Assembly (NCBI GenBank): GCA_015061625.1
Contig: SUWG01000003.1
Location: forward strand, 62,001 to 126,000
DNA from: Lentisphaerota bacterium
Lineage (GTDB): Bacteria > Verrucomicrobiota > Lentisphaeria > Victivallales > Victivallaceae
Direction: 5' to 3'
Length of the DNA stretch: 64,000 bases
The position numbers were made by a program, and so were the translations under genes. Numbering within the stretch: position 1 is the first letter of the stretch; each line of letters begins with the position of its first letter. Positions 8,105 through 16,842 of the stretch are shown in pieces. Under the pieces are notes generated by a model. The model made no database searches. It saw nothing but the letters and a program-made list of their open reading frames with translations, and was not told the DNA's origin.

Positions 8105-10774
8105 TTATTTGAACCACTTGCCGGTATAGGCGGTGGTTTCTTTCTTTACAGAGCGGGTGGTTTCATCCCAGTCGCTTACCACCCGGCACTCCACCTGACG
8201 GGGGCGGATGTTATTGGGGCAGACCGCTTTGAGCAATTCTCCATAGGCTTTTGCGTAGTCGGACAACTTGAAAAGTTTAAGTGAAGCGTGGTGCAGTTTG
8301 ACTTCCCGCACCGTGCCATTTTTGCGCATGAGTTCAAAAACTTCCGGGGTCCTTTCCGCCGGACACTCTTCGCAGGTCGTTTCCCGCCAGCCCCATGCTC
8401 TGGTCAGCACTTCTTTGCCATCGGGCAGAATGGTGCGGTATTCCTCGGTGCGTTTGTCACAACACGTTGCTCCGCAACTTTCTTCGACCAGATGCATATA
8501 AGTGACCGATGAGGCACTGGAAACGGTCAAACACCAGCCATCGGCTTTTGCGAGCAATCCCAGCGGCGAAAATTCCCGGTCGATGGTCGGCACCAGATGA
8601 TGTTTTTCCACAAAAGTTTGAGCATCTTTTCCCCAGACCGCAAAACTGTGACAGGGGTCGAATGAACGGTGTACTCCGGGCATTTTCCGGAATGTTTCCG
8701 TAAGGATACCCACCGTCGAGGGCGTATTCTTTACATCGTAAACCCCCGCCCGTTTGCCCGGATGGTAGACTTGAAAGGTGAATGAAGGCAGGATCAATAC
8801 CCCGTCGGCAGTGACTGCATCCTGCAAAGTCCGGCAAATCGCTTCCGGCCCGCCGGGAACTTCGCCCAGCGAGGAAAAGGTGGAGTGTACGGCAAGTTTC
8901 ATCCCCGGAGTTACGCCGAGAGTTTGCAATGCCGCGGCGAATTCATCCGGCGTGGTGCTTTGCCGGGTGATTTGTGCATAACCGTATTTTGCCGCATAAA
9001 GCAGATCTTTGATCAAAGCGGTGATCGCTTGGTCGGAAGTGCGCTTGCCGCTTTCCGCATCTGCCAGCCGGATGCACTCCAGCAAATTGTGTTTGCCGTC
9101 GAGTAACGCCCAGAGGTTGTTGGCAATATTCACCGGGCGGCGTTCGGCAGCTGGAATGCGGATCAGGGAGAAAGGCAATCCGTAAGGGCCGGGGGCAACG
9201 GTCATATTCAGCGCCCGGTATTCAGCGGCGGAAAATTCCACTTTCGGCAAAGTGGCGATTTTGGCATCGAAAATCTTTTTTATGCCCGCCAGTACATCGC
9301 AGTCAACTTGCTGACCGGTATGATTTTTCAACGAGATCAAGCGGCCATTTTCGCGCATATATTCCGCCTGAAGCCGCATTTTTTTCTCAAAGGGCGTGAG
9401 CGTTGCATCGGCGTAGATGAGTTCGCCGCTTTGCAGAAGTTCTTCTGCCGCTTTGGCTGAATAATCGGGAAACTCTTTCTTGCAGAGCAAGGCCGTGAAA
9501 ATCGCAGAAATGACCGGCAGTTCCCCTTTGGCTTTGCGCCAGTCAGGAGCAAAACGGTAGCCGGTGATGTGGTGCGCCGTTCCGGATGAGTGGTAGAGCC
9601 AGAAGGTCGGTATGCCGCCATGAAAACACGGATCGGCGGCAAAGGTGTCATCTGAAAGCGAGGCGGGAGCGGCGGCCGGATTGAATTCCGCCAGAAAAGT
9701 CTGAAATGTTTCCAGATTGAACCAGTCGGAAAATGACGGGCAGAAAAACGGTGTCCGCCGGGCAAAAAGCGTGTCGGTATCCGTATAGGCAATGCCGTCA
9801 CAGTTGGCCGCCAGAATAATATTCTGCCCCCTTTCTTTGAGGTAAGCCGCCGTACCGTACAACTCCATGGAAAAGATCAGCCGCAACGTTTTTTCCGGCT
9901 GGAAATTACCCGCTTTAAGCACTCTGGCAACTTCACAGAGAAAGGCGAAGCCGGAGGCATCATCGTTGACAAACGGTTCGTAAAGATGGGCGATCAATGC
10001 CACTTCTTCACTGCTTTTGCCGGGAATCGTGCCGGTAACTGTGTAGATCTCTCCGTCATAAACTTTGGAATACATTTCCCCATGCAGTGTGAGCGAACCG
10101 GCTGCCAGTTTTTTCCGCAGGGCATCGGCCACCAGCGGCGAAACCGAAAAGGTCGGAAAACGTTTCTCTCCGGCAATCAGATACCAGCCGCAGTAACCGT
10201 TGCCGTTGAGCCACTCAAAAGAGTCGGGCGAGGCATCGAATTCTTCAAAATCACTGCCGACCATACCGGCAATGCCCGCTTCGGCAAGATCGTGGTAAAC
10301 ACCGCCGATAAGCACTGCCGATTGCGGAGCATAAAGCACCCATTTGCCTTTGGCAACGTCATAATTGCCGGGGGTAAGATCGGCAAAGTCGATCAATTCC
10401 GCCGTGATGCCGCCATCGGGCGTGGGTGAACTCCAGATGTTGGCGTGCAGGGGATTTACACTGCTGTCGGCCAGCACCGAACCGATCCCCGGCAACGTGT
10501 CACCGACGATTTCAATGAATGAACGTTTCTCCCGGTCAAGTGACCACGCCTGCGGCATGGTGTAATCGAAAACGGTGGTTTTGCCGTCGGCGGCATGGGC
10601 GATGCGTTCAATATTTTCCAGACCGCACTGCCGCATCGTTTCCATGCAAAAGCGGGTCGAGGCATCAAAATCGTCATAGGAACTGCGTTTTTCCAGCGCA
10701 TTCAATGCGTAAGCAATGTGCTGTACCCGGTGGATGTCAAAAAATTGATTGATTTTTTCAAGGATGTTTTTCAT
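8105..10774 (-). CDS. Fusion of M28-like (DUF4910-type) aminopeptidase and AAC(3)-family acetyltransferase
   Basis: 889 residues from the ATG at 10774, chosen because GGAG lies nine bases upstream; an earlier in-frame ATG at 10846 precedes the promoter. Residues 1-590 resemble zinc aminopeptidases with an inserted PA-like segment. HLYEPFVNDDASG (His263, Asp271/272) matches the metal-binding HxD...NDNASG signature, SMELYG supplies the glutamate, NCDG an aspartate and HHITG a late histidine. From about 600 the protein becomes an AAC(3)-like domain: LAVHSTFSSLGEVPGG, LILPSFTF, and NTPSTVGILTETFRKMPG followed by RSFDPCHS. Such domains acetylate amino groups using acetyl-CoA, in aminoglycosides or in cell-surface sugars. 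Resistance should not be assumed. The two activities could process one amino-sugar or peptide conjugate. No signal peptide is visible. Confidence 0.78.
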   Translation of the reverse strand: MKNILEKINQFFDIHRVQHIAYALNALEKRSSYDDFDASTRFCMETMRQCGLENIERIAHAADGKTTVFDYTMPQAWSLDREKRSFIEIVGDTLPGIGSVLADSSVNPLHANIWSSPTPDGGITAELIDFADLTPGNYDVAKGKWVLYAPQSAVLIGGVYHDLAEAGIAGMVGSDFEEFDASPDSFEWLNGNGYCGWYLIAGEKRFPTFSVSPLVADALRKKLAAGSLTLHGEMYSKVYDGEIYTVTGTIPGKSSEEVALIAHLYEPFVNDDASGFAFLCEVARVLKAGNFQPEKTLRLIFSMELYGTAAYLKERGQNIILAANCDGIAYTDTDTLFARRTPFFCPSFSDWFNLETFQTFLAEFNPAAAPASLSDDTFAADPCFHGGIPTFWLYHSSGTAHHITGYRFAPDWRKAKGELPVISAIFTALLCKKEFPDYSAKAAEELLQSGELIYADATLTPFEKKMRLQAEYMRENGRLISLKNHTGQQVDCDVLAGIKKIFDAKIATLPKVEFSAAEYRALNMTVAPGPYGLPFSLIRIPAAERRPVNIANNLWALLDGKHNLLECIRLADAESGKRTSDQAITALIKDLLYAAKYGYAQITRQSTTPDEFAAALQTLGVTPGMKLAVHSTFSSLGEVPGGPEAICRTLQDAVTADGVLILPSFTFQVYHPGKRAGVYDVKNTPSTVGILTETFRKMPGVHRSFDPCHSFAVWGKDAQTFVEKHHLVPTIDREFSPLGLLAKADGWCLTVSSASSVTYMHLVEESCGATCCDKRTEEYRTILPDGKEVLTRAWGWRETTCEECPAERTPEVFELMRKNGTVREVKLHHASLKLFKLSDYAKAYGELLKAVCPNNIRPRQVECRVVSDWDETTRSVKKETTAYTGKWFK

Positions 10775-10801
10775 ATTTTTTACTCCGTATGTTTTGGATG
10801 T

Positions 10802-10830
10802 AATATAATATTTGTCCCCAGTGAATACAA
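10802..10830 (-). promoter_or_regulatory. Sigma70-type promoter of the peptidase-acetyltransferase fusion
   Basis: Leftward TTGTAT (10825-10830), 17-base spacer, TATATT (10802-10807). It lies 28 bases before the chosen start at 10774 and downstream of the alternative ATG at 10846, which supports the shorter protein. Confidence 0.65.
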
Positions 10831-10893
10831 GTATTGCAACGGGCAAAGTGATTATTATTTGGGCCGGGGCAGGGGAATTTTTGTAAATTTCGT

Positions 10894-10953
10894 TTTTTTG
10901 TCATCCTCAATCCGTTTTTTATCCATCCGCAAAGCAGATTTACGGTGTATAAT
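10894..10953 (+). promoter_or_regulatory. Promoter with 19-bp inverted-repeat operator, copy of 845-904
   Basis: TATAAT at 10948-10953 is preceded by CCGCAAA-N5-TTTACGG at 10927-10945. The repeat has one mismatch between arms and the same two-base gap to the -10 as the copy at 878-896. Sequence similarity extends from TTTTTTGTCAT at 10894 to about 10972. It drives the exported phosphoesterase at 10999. Confidence 0.65.
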
Positions 10954-10998
10954 ATCCACAGAACCACAATCACAGTCAAGTTATCAGGAGGTTTGCTT

Positions 10999-12066
10999 AT
11001 GTGGCGTAAATTTTTCGTTGCGGCGGTGTGCTTTGCCGCTCTGGCAGTTCACGGCGGAGATAATTATGAACCGCCCCGGCTTTACAATCCGGAATCGTGG
11101 AGTTTGATCATCGTGCCGGATACCCAGACCTACATTCAGAAAAATGTCAACCACGGCATTTTGCATCTGATGTTTTCCTGGATCGCATTCAACAAAGATC
11201 ATCTCAATATCCGACAGGTGCTTTTTACCGGGGATCTGGTCAACAACAATGACCGCCCCAAACCGATGCCCGGACATATCGAGTTATTCGCCAATGAGCA
11301 GTGGCAGGCGTTTTCCGATCTGATGAGACTGCTGGACGGGCAGGTGCCTTATGTTCTGGCCACCGGCAACCACGATTACGATTACGGCCGCCGCAACGAT
11401 CCGACCAACAGTCACTTTTCCCGTTATTTCCCGATCGACCGCAATCCGCTGACCCGCAGACAACTGCGGGAGTGTTACATGGATAAAAATCATGAAACTT
11501 CACTGGATAACGCCGTTTACGAATTCACGGCCCCCGCTCCGGACGGCCGGAAATTTCTGGTCATTTCCCTGCGTTTCCTGCCGGAAGATGAACATTTGGA
11601 ATGGGCAAAAAGTATCGTCGATGATCCGAAATATGCCGATCACTTCGTGATCCTGCTGACCCACTATTATCTTTATCGTGACGGTTCGCTCAAAGAACGG
11701 GATTCCGCCGGCGGCAATGCCGGTCTGGCGATCTATCAGAAACTGGTCTATCCTTCCAAAAATATCCGGATGGTGGTATGCGGACACTGCGCCCAGCCGG
11801 ATGTGTGGGAGGCCGGTGTGCAGTTTGTCATGGCGGAAAATTCTGCGGGCAAAAGCGTGGCGCAGATCATGTTCAATACCCAGGCCATCGGCGGCGGCTA
11901 TGCCGGCAGCGGCGGTGACGGCTGGTTGAGATGGCTGGAATTTCTGCCCGACCGCAAGACGGTCAGAGTCAGAACTTTCTCACCGTTTTTCGCCGTTTCC
12001 CCCTCGACCCGGCATCTGGCGTGGAGAACGGAGCCATTCAACGAATTCACCTTTGTTCTGGAATGA
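10999..12066 (+). CDS. Exported calcineurin-like metallophosphoesterase
   Basis: 355 residues from the ATG at 10999, which has CAGGAGG seven bases upstream; the ORF can be extended 54 bases 5' but that would start inside the operator. A signal peptide (FFVAAVCFAALAVHG) is followed by the binuclear-metal phosphoesterase motifs in order: VPDTQTY (D-x-Q variant of DxH), FTGDLVNNN (GD), TGNHDYDYG (GNHD), LLTHYYLY (H) and VVCGHCAQPD (GH). All ligands look present. Family members hydrolyse phosphomono- or diesters outside the cytoplasm, and the substrate is unknown. A near-copy of its promoter sits in front of the exported hydrolase at 947, so both probably respond to the same signal. Confidence 0.88.
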   Translation: MWRKFFVAAVCFAALAVHGGDNYEPPRLYNPESWSLIIVPDTQTYIQKNVNHGILHLMFSWIAFNKDHLNIRQVLFTGDLVNNNDRPKPMPGHIELFANEQWQAFSDLMRLLDGQVPYVLATGNHDYDYGRRNDPTNSHFSRYFPIDRNPLTRRQLRECYMDKNHETSLDNAVYEFTAPAPDGRKFLVISLRFLPEDEHLEWAKSIVDDPKYADHFVILLTHYYLYRDGSLKERDSAGGNAGLAIYQKLVYPSKNIRMVVCGHCAQPDVWEAGVQFVMAENSAGKSVAQIMFNTQAIGGGYAGSGGDGWLRWLEFLPDRKTVRVRTFSPFFAVSPSTRHLAWRTEPFNEFTFVLE

Positions 12067-12077
12067 AGCACTCCGTG

Positions 12078-12115
12078 GGGCAGTTGATCAGATGGTCAAC
12101 TGCCCTTTCGATTTT
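12078..12115 (+). terminator. Rho-independent terminator after the phosphoesterase
   Basis: 10-bp stem GGGCAGTTGA/TCAACTGCCC (12078-12087 and 12096-12105), 8-base loop, followed by TTTCGATTTTT. Confidence 0.78.
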
Positions 12116-12140
12116 TCATAATCAGCACCGGTGAGCCTGC

Positions 12141-12169
12141 TTGAAAAATTTCCGGTCAGAGAGTATATT
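12141..12169 (+). promoter_or_regulatory. glnS promoter
   Basis: TTGAAA (12141-12146), 17-base spacer, TATATT (12164-12169). Transcription would start near 12176, which rules out the in-frame ATG at 12172 as translation start. Confidence 0.75.
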
Positions 12170-12210
12170 ATATGGTTTATTTATATGAAAATTTCAGGGA
12201 GGTTTCTATT

Positions 12211-13887
12211 ATGGCTGAAAACATCGAAAAAAACGAACCGTTGGATTTTATCCGTGAGATCATTTCCAACGATGTCAAAGCAGGCAAACACGGCGGCAAT
12301 GTCATCACCCGTTTCCCGCCGGAACCCAATGGCTATATCCATATCGGTCATGCCAAGGCTCTCTGTCTGGATTTCGGCGTGGCGCAGGAATTCGGCGGCA
12401 AATGCAACTTGCGTATGGATGATACCAATCCGACCAAAGAGGATACGGAATATGTCCAATCCATCATCAATGACGTGCGCTGGCTCGGCTTTGAACCGGC
12501 GGCCGTCCTTTACGCCAGTGACTACTTTGACCGGATGTACGATTGTGCCGTGGAATTGATCAAAAAGGGCAAAGCCTATATCTGTACTTTGAGCAATGAG
12601 CAGTGGGAAGAGTACAAAGGCAATTTGCAGACCCCCGGCAAGGATTCCCCCGGCCGCAGCCGCTCCATTGAGGAAAACCTCGATTTGTTTGCCCGGATGA
12701 AAGCCGGTGAATTTGAGGATGGTGCAATGGTTCTGCGGGCGAAAATCGATATGGCTTCCCCGAATATCAATATGCGTGACCCGGTGATCTACCGCATCCG
12801 CCGGATCCACCACTTCCGCCACGGGGATAAATATTGCATCTATCCGATGTATGACTTCGCGCACCCGCTGGAAGATGCCTTTGAGGGGATCACCCACTCG
12901 CTCTGCACTCTGGAATTTGAGATACACCGCCCGCTGTATGACTGGGTACTGGAAAATCTCGACTTCCCCGAACCGCCCCATCAGTACGAATTTTCCCGGT
13001 TGAATCTGACCTATACCGTGATGAGCAAACGCAAACTGCTCCAGCTGGTCAAGGAAAATCATGTGGATAACTGGGATGACCCGCGTATGCCCACGATCTG
13101 CGGTATGCGCCGCCGGGGCGTACCGGCGGCCGCCATCCGCAAGATGTGCAAAATCGTCGGTGTGACCAAATTTGACGGCGTGACCGATGCGGCGGTTTTG
13201 GAACACTGCATCCGCGAGGAACTCAACGCCACGGCTTCGCGCTATATGGCGGTGCTTGATCCTCTGAAAGTCACCATCACCAACTTCCCGGCTGAAGGCG
13301 TCGAACCGCTCGATGCGGTCAACAATCCGGAAAATCCCGATGCCGGCAGCCGCAAGATCAATTTCGGCAAAACGCTTTACATCGACCGTGCCGACTTCAT
13401 GCTGGAGCCGCCCAAAGGTTATTTCCGGTTGGCTCCGGGAACGGAAGTACGTTTGCGTTACGGATATTTCATCCGTTGTACCGATGTGGTCAAAGATGCC
13501 GATGGCAATGTAGTGGAAGTGCTTTGCACCTTTGATCCGGCGACCAGAGGCGGCAATTCGCCGGATGGCCGCAAGGTCAAAGGCACGATCCACTGGGTTT
13601 CCGCTGAAGATGCGGTGAAAACGCAATTCCGTCTTTACGACCGTCTTTTCACCGTGGAAAATCCGGGGGCCGACGGTGTGGATTTCCTCACCCAGCTCAA
13701 TCCGGATTCCAAAAAGATCGTCAACGGCTTTATTGAACCGGCAGCGGCATTGCTTGCTCCCGGCACGGCGATCCAGTTTGAAAGGGTCGGTTACTTTGCG
13801 GTCGATCCGGATAGTTCCGAAGCCCTGCCGGTTTTCAACCGCACGGTGACGCTCAAGGATTCGTGGAGCAAACAGCAGAAAAAGTAA
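12211..13887 (+). CDS. glnS: Glutaminyl-tRNA synthetase
   Basis: 558 residues, class I aminoacyl-tRNA synthetase charging tRNA-Gln in the cytoplasm. The start at 12211 has AGGGAGG eight bases upstream. The HIGH motif appears as [12 protein letters not shown] near residue 40 and the KMSKS motif as [25 protein letters not shown] and EFSRLNLTY are GlnRS signatures that separate it from GluRS, and the C-terminal anticodon-binding beta-barrels are present. Length matches the family (about 550). Its presence implies direct Gln-tRNA formation rather than only the GatCAB route. The gene is followed after 20 bases by a glycosyltransferase, possibly on the same transcript. Confidence 0.96.
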   Translation: MAENIEKNEPLDFIREIISNDVKAGKHGGNVITRFPPEPNGYIHIGHAKALCLDFGVAQEFGGKCNLRMDDTNPTKEDTEYVQSIINDVRWLGFEPAAVLYASDYFDRMYDCAVELIKKGKAYICTLSNEQWEEYKGNLQTPGKDSPGRSRSIEENLDLFARMKAGEFEDGAMVLRAKIDMASPNINMRDPVIYRIRRIHHFRHGDKYCIYPMYDFAHPLEDAFEGITHSLCTLEFEIHRPLYDWVLENLDFPEPPHQYEFSRLNLTYTVMSKRKLLQLVKENHVDNWDDPRMPTICGMRRRGVPAAAIRKMCKIVGVTKFDGVTDAAVLEHCIREELNATASRYMAVLDPLKVTITNFPAEGVEPLDAVNNPENPDAGSRKINFGKTLYIDRADFMLEPPKGYFRLAPGTEVRLRYGYFIRCTDVVKDADGNVVEVLCTFDPATRGGNSPDGRKVKGTIHWVSAEDAVKTQFRLYDRLFTVENPGADGVDFLTQLNPDSKKIVNGFIEPAAALLAPGTAIQFERVGYFAVDPDSSEALPVFNRTVTLKDSWSKQQKK

Positions 13888-13907
13888 ATATTCTGCGGGA
13901 AATCATT

Positions 13908-14966
13908 ATGTCAATTGCGATATTGATTCCGGCATATAATCCGGATGAAAAACTTCTGACTTTGTTATCCGAATTGATTGCGGTCGGTTTGGAAAATATC
14001 GTGGTCGTTGATGACGGCAGCAAGGCAGAGTGTCAGGCGGTGTTTGAAAAAGTTTCTGCCATCAGCGCAGTTACTTTGCGCCGTCATCCGGTGAATATGG
14101 GCAAAGGGGCGGCGTTGAAAACCGGCTTACTGCACATATTCAACCATCTGCCCGATTGCCGGATGGTGATAACCGCAGATGCTGACGGTCAGCATACGCC
14201 GCAGGATATTCTCCGCTTGAGTGAGGCGGCGGCAAAGGCCCCGGAAAAGTTGTATCTCGGTGTCCGGGCTTTTGATAAAGATGTGCCGTTGCGCAGTTTG
14301 ATCGGCAATAAGATGACCGCATTTTTCATGCGTGTACTGCTGGGAATGAAAATTTCCGATACCCAGACCGGATTGCGGGCGATCCCCCGCAGTTTCATTG
14401 CCGATCTGCTGCAGATACCTTACAACCGTTACGAGTTTGAGTTGGAAATGCTTCTGGCGTGCAAACGCACCGGCAGGGGAGTGGCGGAGTTGACCATTTC
14501 CACGGTTTATATCGACAACAATGCTTCGTCACACTTCAACCCGATCAAGGATTCATTCAAGATCTACATCGTGCTTTTCCGCTATATTCTGGTGTCGATT
14601 TTGACGGCGGTCACGGATTATGCGGTCTATGTGCCGTCGCTTTATTTCTGTATCGGTTATCTGCCGTATAATGCGGTGGTCAGTACGGCGATCGCTGTGA
14701 CCATCGGCAGGATCGCCGGGGCGGCAGTGCAGTATATGCTGGTCAGAAAAGTGGTGTTTTATTCCAAAAAATCGGTGGTCAGCACCCTGCCGAAATTTAT
14801 TTTGCTGGTCATTTGTTCCGGTTGTGCCTCATATTTGATCATGCACGCGATCAACAGCAGTGTGCATTGGAATTTCTATTTTGCCAAACTTGCCGCCGAA
14901 TTGGTCATCTATCTGGCGAACTTCCTGATCCAGCGTGACTTTATCTTTCAACGTGAAGAGCGTTGA
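13908..14966 (+). CDS. GT2 family glycosyltransferase fused to GtrA-like membrane domain
   Basis: 352 residues. The start at 13908 has GCGGGA eight bases upstream. The N-terminal GT-A domain (SIAILIPAYNPDE, VVVDDGSK, HPVNMGKGAALKTGL, DADGQH, QTGLRAIP) is typical of dolichyl/undecaprenyl-phosphate sugar transferases. From about 215 there are four hydrophobic segments (YILVSILTAVTDYAVYVPS, then AIAVTIGRIAGAAVQYMLVRK) of the GtrA/DPMS-like type. Such fusions load a sugar onto a lipid carrier and help move it across the membrane for cell-surface glycan or teichoic/LPS modification. The donor sugar is unknown. Confidence 0.87.
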   Translation: MSIAILIPAYNPDEKLLTLLSELIAVGLENIVVVDDGSKAECQAVFEKVSAISAVTLRRHPVNMGKGAALKTGLLHIFNHLPDCRMVITADADGQHTPQDILRLSEAAAKAPEKLYLGVRAFDKDVPLRSLIGNKMTAFFMRVLLGMKISDTQTGLRAIPRSFIADLLQIPYNRYEFELEMLLACKRTGRGVAELTISTVYIDNNASSHFNPIKDSFKIYIVLFRYILVSILTAVTDYAVYVPSLYFCIGYLPYNAVVSTAIAVTIGRIAGAAVQYMLVRKVVFYSKKSVVSTLPKFILLVICSGCASYLIMHAINSSVHWNFYFAKLAAELVIYLANFLIQRDFIFQREER

Positions 14967-14996
14967 ACGGCCAATATTTACCTGCAACGGGAAATA

Positions 14997-15539
14997 TTAC
15001 CGCTTGATATGTTCTTTGATGATGCTGATGATTTCCGGCACTTCGATCATTCTGCCTTTGCCATCGGCACCGCAGGCAACACTGCCGTCTGCCGGACCGG
15101 CGAAGATCACCTGACGTCGTTCCAGAATGGCAACATTGTTTTTACAGGCCTCATGTGACCACATTTTGGGATTCATCGCCGGAGCGTAGATATGTTGGCC
15201 GTGAAATGTGGCGGCAAAAGTGGATAAGGCATCATCGGCAATGCCGTTGGCGGCTTTGGCCAGAAAGTTTGCCGTTGCCGGTACGACGGCAAAGAGATCG
15301 GCTTCATCGGCCAATTCCACATGGCGCGGTCGCCACTGGGATTCATCTTCCCACAAGGTAGTGATGACCGGGCGGCGCGAGAGGGTGCGGAAGGTGACCG
15401 GAGTGACGAAACGGCAGGCGTTTTCAGTCATAATGACCTGCACTTCAAATTCTTTAGCCAACTTACTGCACAGGTCGGCCGCCTTGAATGCGGCGATGCT
15501 GCCGGTGACACCGAGAACGATGAGTTTATTACTTTTCAT
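14997..15539 (-). CDS. coaC: Phosphopantothenoylcysteine decarboxylase, stand-alone flavoprotein
   Basis: 180 residues of the HFCD/flavin-decarboxylase family. VLGVTGSIAAFKA is the FMN-binding start, a segment around PATANFLAKAANGIADD is the CoaC/Dfp signature, and APAMNPKMW contains the conserved PAMN substrate-binding motif. In coenzyme A synthesis it decarboxylates 4'-phosphopantothenoyl-cysteine. In most bacteria CoaC is fused to the ligase CoaB. Here only the CoaC half is present, so CoaB should be encoded elsewhere. Its ATG overlaps the gmk stop (ATGA), so it is translationally coupled to gmk. A paralogous flavoprotein decarboxylase (UbiX-like) is less likely because of PAMN. Confidence 0.87.
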   Translation of the reverse strand: MKSNKLIVLGVTGSIAAFKAADLCSKLAKEFEVQVIMTENACRFVTPVTFRTLSRRPVITTLWEDESQWRPRHVELADEADLFAVVPATANFLAKAANGIADDALSTFAATFHGQHIYAPAMNPKMWSHEACKNNVAILERRQVIFAGPADGSVACGADGKGRMIEVPEIISIIKEHIKR

Positions 15540-16153
15540 TGGAAAAGTTCCTCCTGGATATTGGCGGTACGCAGACGGATGCTTTTGAGAATATTGATCA
15601 AATCATTGGCGGCAGTTTCCAGATCATCATTGATCACCAGATAATCGTAAATGCGGAATGCTTTCAACTCATTGGCGGCACCGTCGATCCGGATCTTCAA
15701 CTGTTCGGCACTTTCGCTGTTGCGTTTGGTGAGCCGGTCAGTCAATACATCCAGTGACGGCGGAGCGATCAGGATGAATACGGCGGCATTGCGGATCACC
15801 GGATCGGTTTCTGCCGCCTGACGGATCTGTTTAGCCCCCTGGGAATCGATATCCAGCAACACCTCTTCGCCATTGGTGATGCGGTTGACGACCTCGCTTT
15901 TAAGCGTGCCGTAACGGTGTTTGTAGACCCCGGCGTGTTCGAGGAATTCGTTATTTTCCAGTTTTGCGGCGAACTCCTCATCGCTTAAAAAGTAGTAGGA
16001 TACTCCATCGATTTCGCCTTCACGGGGATTGCGGGTGGTGCAGGAAACGGAGAAGCGCAGATCGGGCAATTCGGTCATTGCTTGTTTGACTAAAGTGGAT
16101 TTGCCGACACCGCTGGGGCCGGAAATGACGATCAGATTACCATTTTTTTTCAT
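15536..16153 (-). CDS. gmk: Guanylate kinase
   Basis: 205 residues. The ATG at 16153 is preferred, with AAAGAG upstream, over an in-frame TTG ten codons earlier. It phosphorylates GMP to GDP with ATP. Motifs are the P-loop SGPSGVGKST, the GMP-binding SCTTRNPREGEIDGVSYYF, and EFLEHAGVYKHRYGT. LLDIDSQGAKQIR matches the conserved D-x-D/QGA segment. Length and all motifs are normal. In many bacteria gmk is next to rpoZ and coaBC; here rpoZ is missing between them. Confidence 0.95.
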   Translation of the reverse strand: MKKNGNLIVISGPSGVGKSTLVKQAMTELPDLRFSVSCTTRNPREGEIDGVSYYFLSDEEFAAKLENNEFLEHAGVYKHRYGTLKSEVVNRITNGEEVLLDIDSQGAKQIRQAAETDPVIRNAAVFILIAPPSLDVLTDRLTKRNSESAEQLKIRIDGAANELKAFRIYDYLVINDDLETAANDLINILKSIRLRTANIQEELFQ

Positions 16154-16185
16154 ATTTTCAATCTCTTTGTTGTAAAAATCCAACT

Positions 16186-16497
16186 GCGACGGCGGCTTAC
16201 GGCCAATCTCTCGTCAAATCTGCGGACGTTCGTTTGGGTCGAGTATGTTTATACACTCCCCAAACGCCGCCTTGATTTAACTTCGACCTTGCCTCGTAAT
16301 CCATCCGTCGTGTGGCTCATAACTTTTTTTGAGCGACGGCGGCTTACGGCCAATCTCCTGTCAAATCTGCGGACATTCGTTTGGGTCGAGTATGTTTATA
16401 CACTCCCCAAACGCCGCCTTGATATCCGTCGTGTGGCTCATAACTTTTTTTTTTGAGCGACGGCGGCTTACGGCCAATCTCCGGTCAACTCTGCGGC
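16186..16497. repeat. Tandem direct repeat, two full copies and one partial (147/124 bp)
   Basis: Copies begin at GCGACGGCGGCTTACGGCC: 16186, 16333 and 16457. The first has a 23-base insert (around 16275-16300) lacking in the second. The third stops after about 40 bases, where it enters the last codons of the leftward gene at 16485. Each full copy contains a hairpin with arms GTTTGGG/CCCAAAC and an internal GAGTAT...TACACTC, then a T-run. The copies may serve as repeated terminators between gmk and the upstream operon. The ORF crossing them on the plus strand is not credible. Confidence 0.9.
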
Positions 16498-16832
16498 TCG
16501 TGGATTTCTTTGTATTCTCCGGCACATTTGCTCTGCCAGCCGGGGAAGTTCCATTTTTCCGGGAATTCACGGCACTGCCGGGGCTTGGCTTTTTCGATCA
16601 GACAGGCGGGCAGTCCCCGGTCATCCACAGTCAGATATTCACATTCGCCGTTATCTTTTTCGCAGAGTGAAAGGTGCTGACGGTCGGGGGTGATCCGGGT
16701 ATGTTCCGCAAGGAATTCATCAACGGAAATGCCGAGAGTTTCAGCGATGGCATCCACTTCGGCATCTTCCAGTTTTACTGCGCCGGGCCAGCGGCAGCAC
16801 GCTCCGCACCGGGCGCAGACAAATTTTTTCAT
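16485..16832 (-). CDS. YkgJ-type zinc/iron-chelating cysteine-cluster protein
   Basis: 115 residues. The CARCGACCRW motif near the N-terminus, CEYLTVDDRGLPACLIEKAKPRQCREFP in the middle and a late Cys form the cysteine cluster of the YkgJ/UPF0153 family, thought to bind Zn or an Fe-S cofactor. The role is unknown. ATG 16832 lies 10 bases beyond the stop of the upstream exported protein, so both are probably one transcript; a longer in-frame start (16880) would overlap that gene. The final codons overlap the partial third copy of a direct repeat. Confidence 0.78.
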   Translation of the reverse strand: MKKFVCARCGACCRWPGAVKLEDAEVDAIAETLGISVDEFLAEHTRITPDRQHLSLCEKDNGECEYLTVDDRGLPACLIEKAKPRQCREFPEKWNFPGWQSKCAGEYKEIHEPQS

Positions 16833-16842
16833 TTCTGTTTTC

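Noticed and set aside
8105..10774. Calling the AAC(3) domain an aminoglycoside-resistance gene
   Set aside because: The family includes many enzymes with other substrates, and fusion and context point to glycan or peptide metabolism.
10846..10846. Upstream in-frame ATG of the peptidase-acetyltransferase fusion
   Set aside because: It lies before the predicted promoter -10. ATG 10774 has a GGAG site and fits the family start.
16329..16670. 113-codon rightward frame over the tandem repeat
   Set aside because: It spans non-coding repeat copies and the antisense of the YkgJ-like gene.
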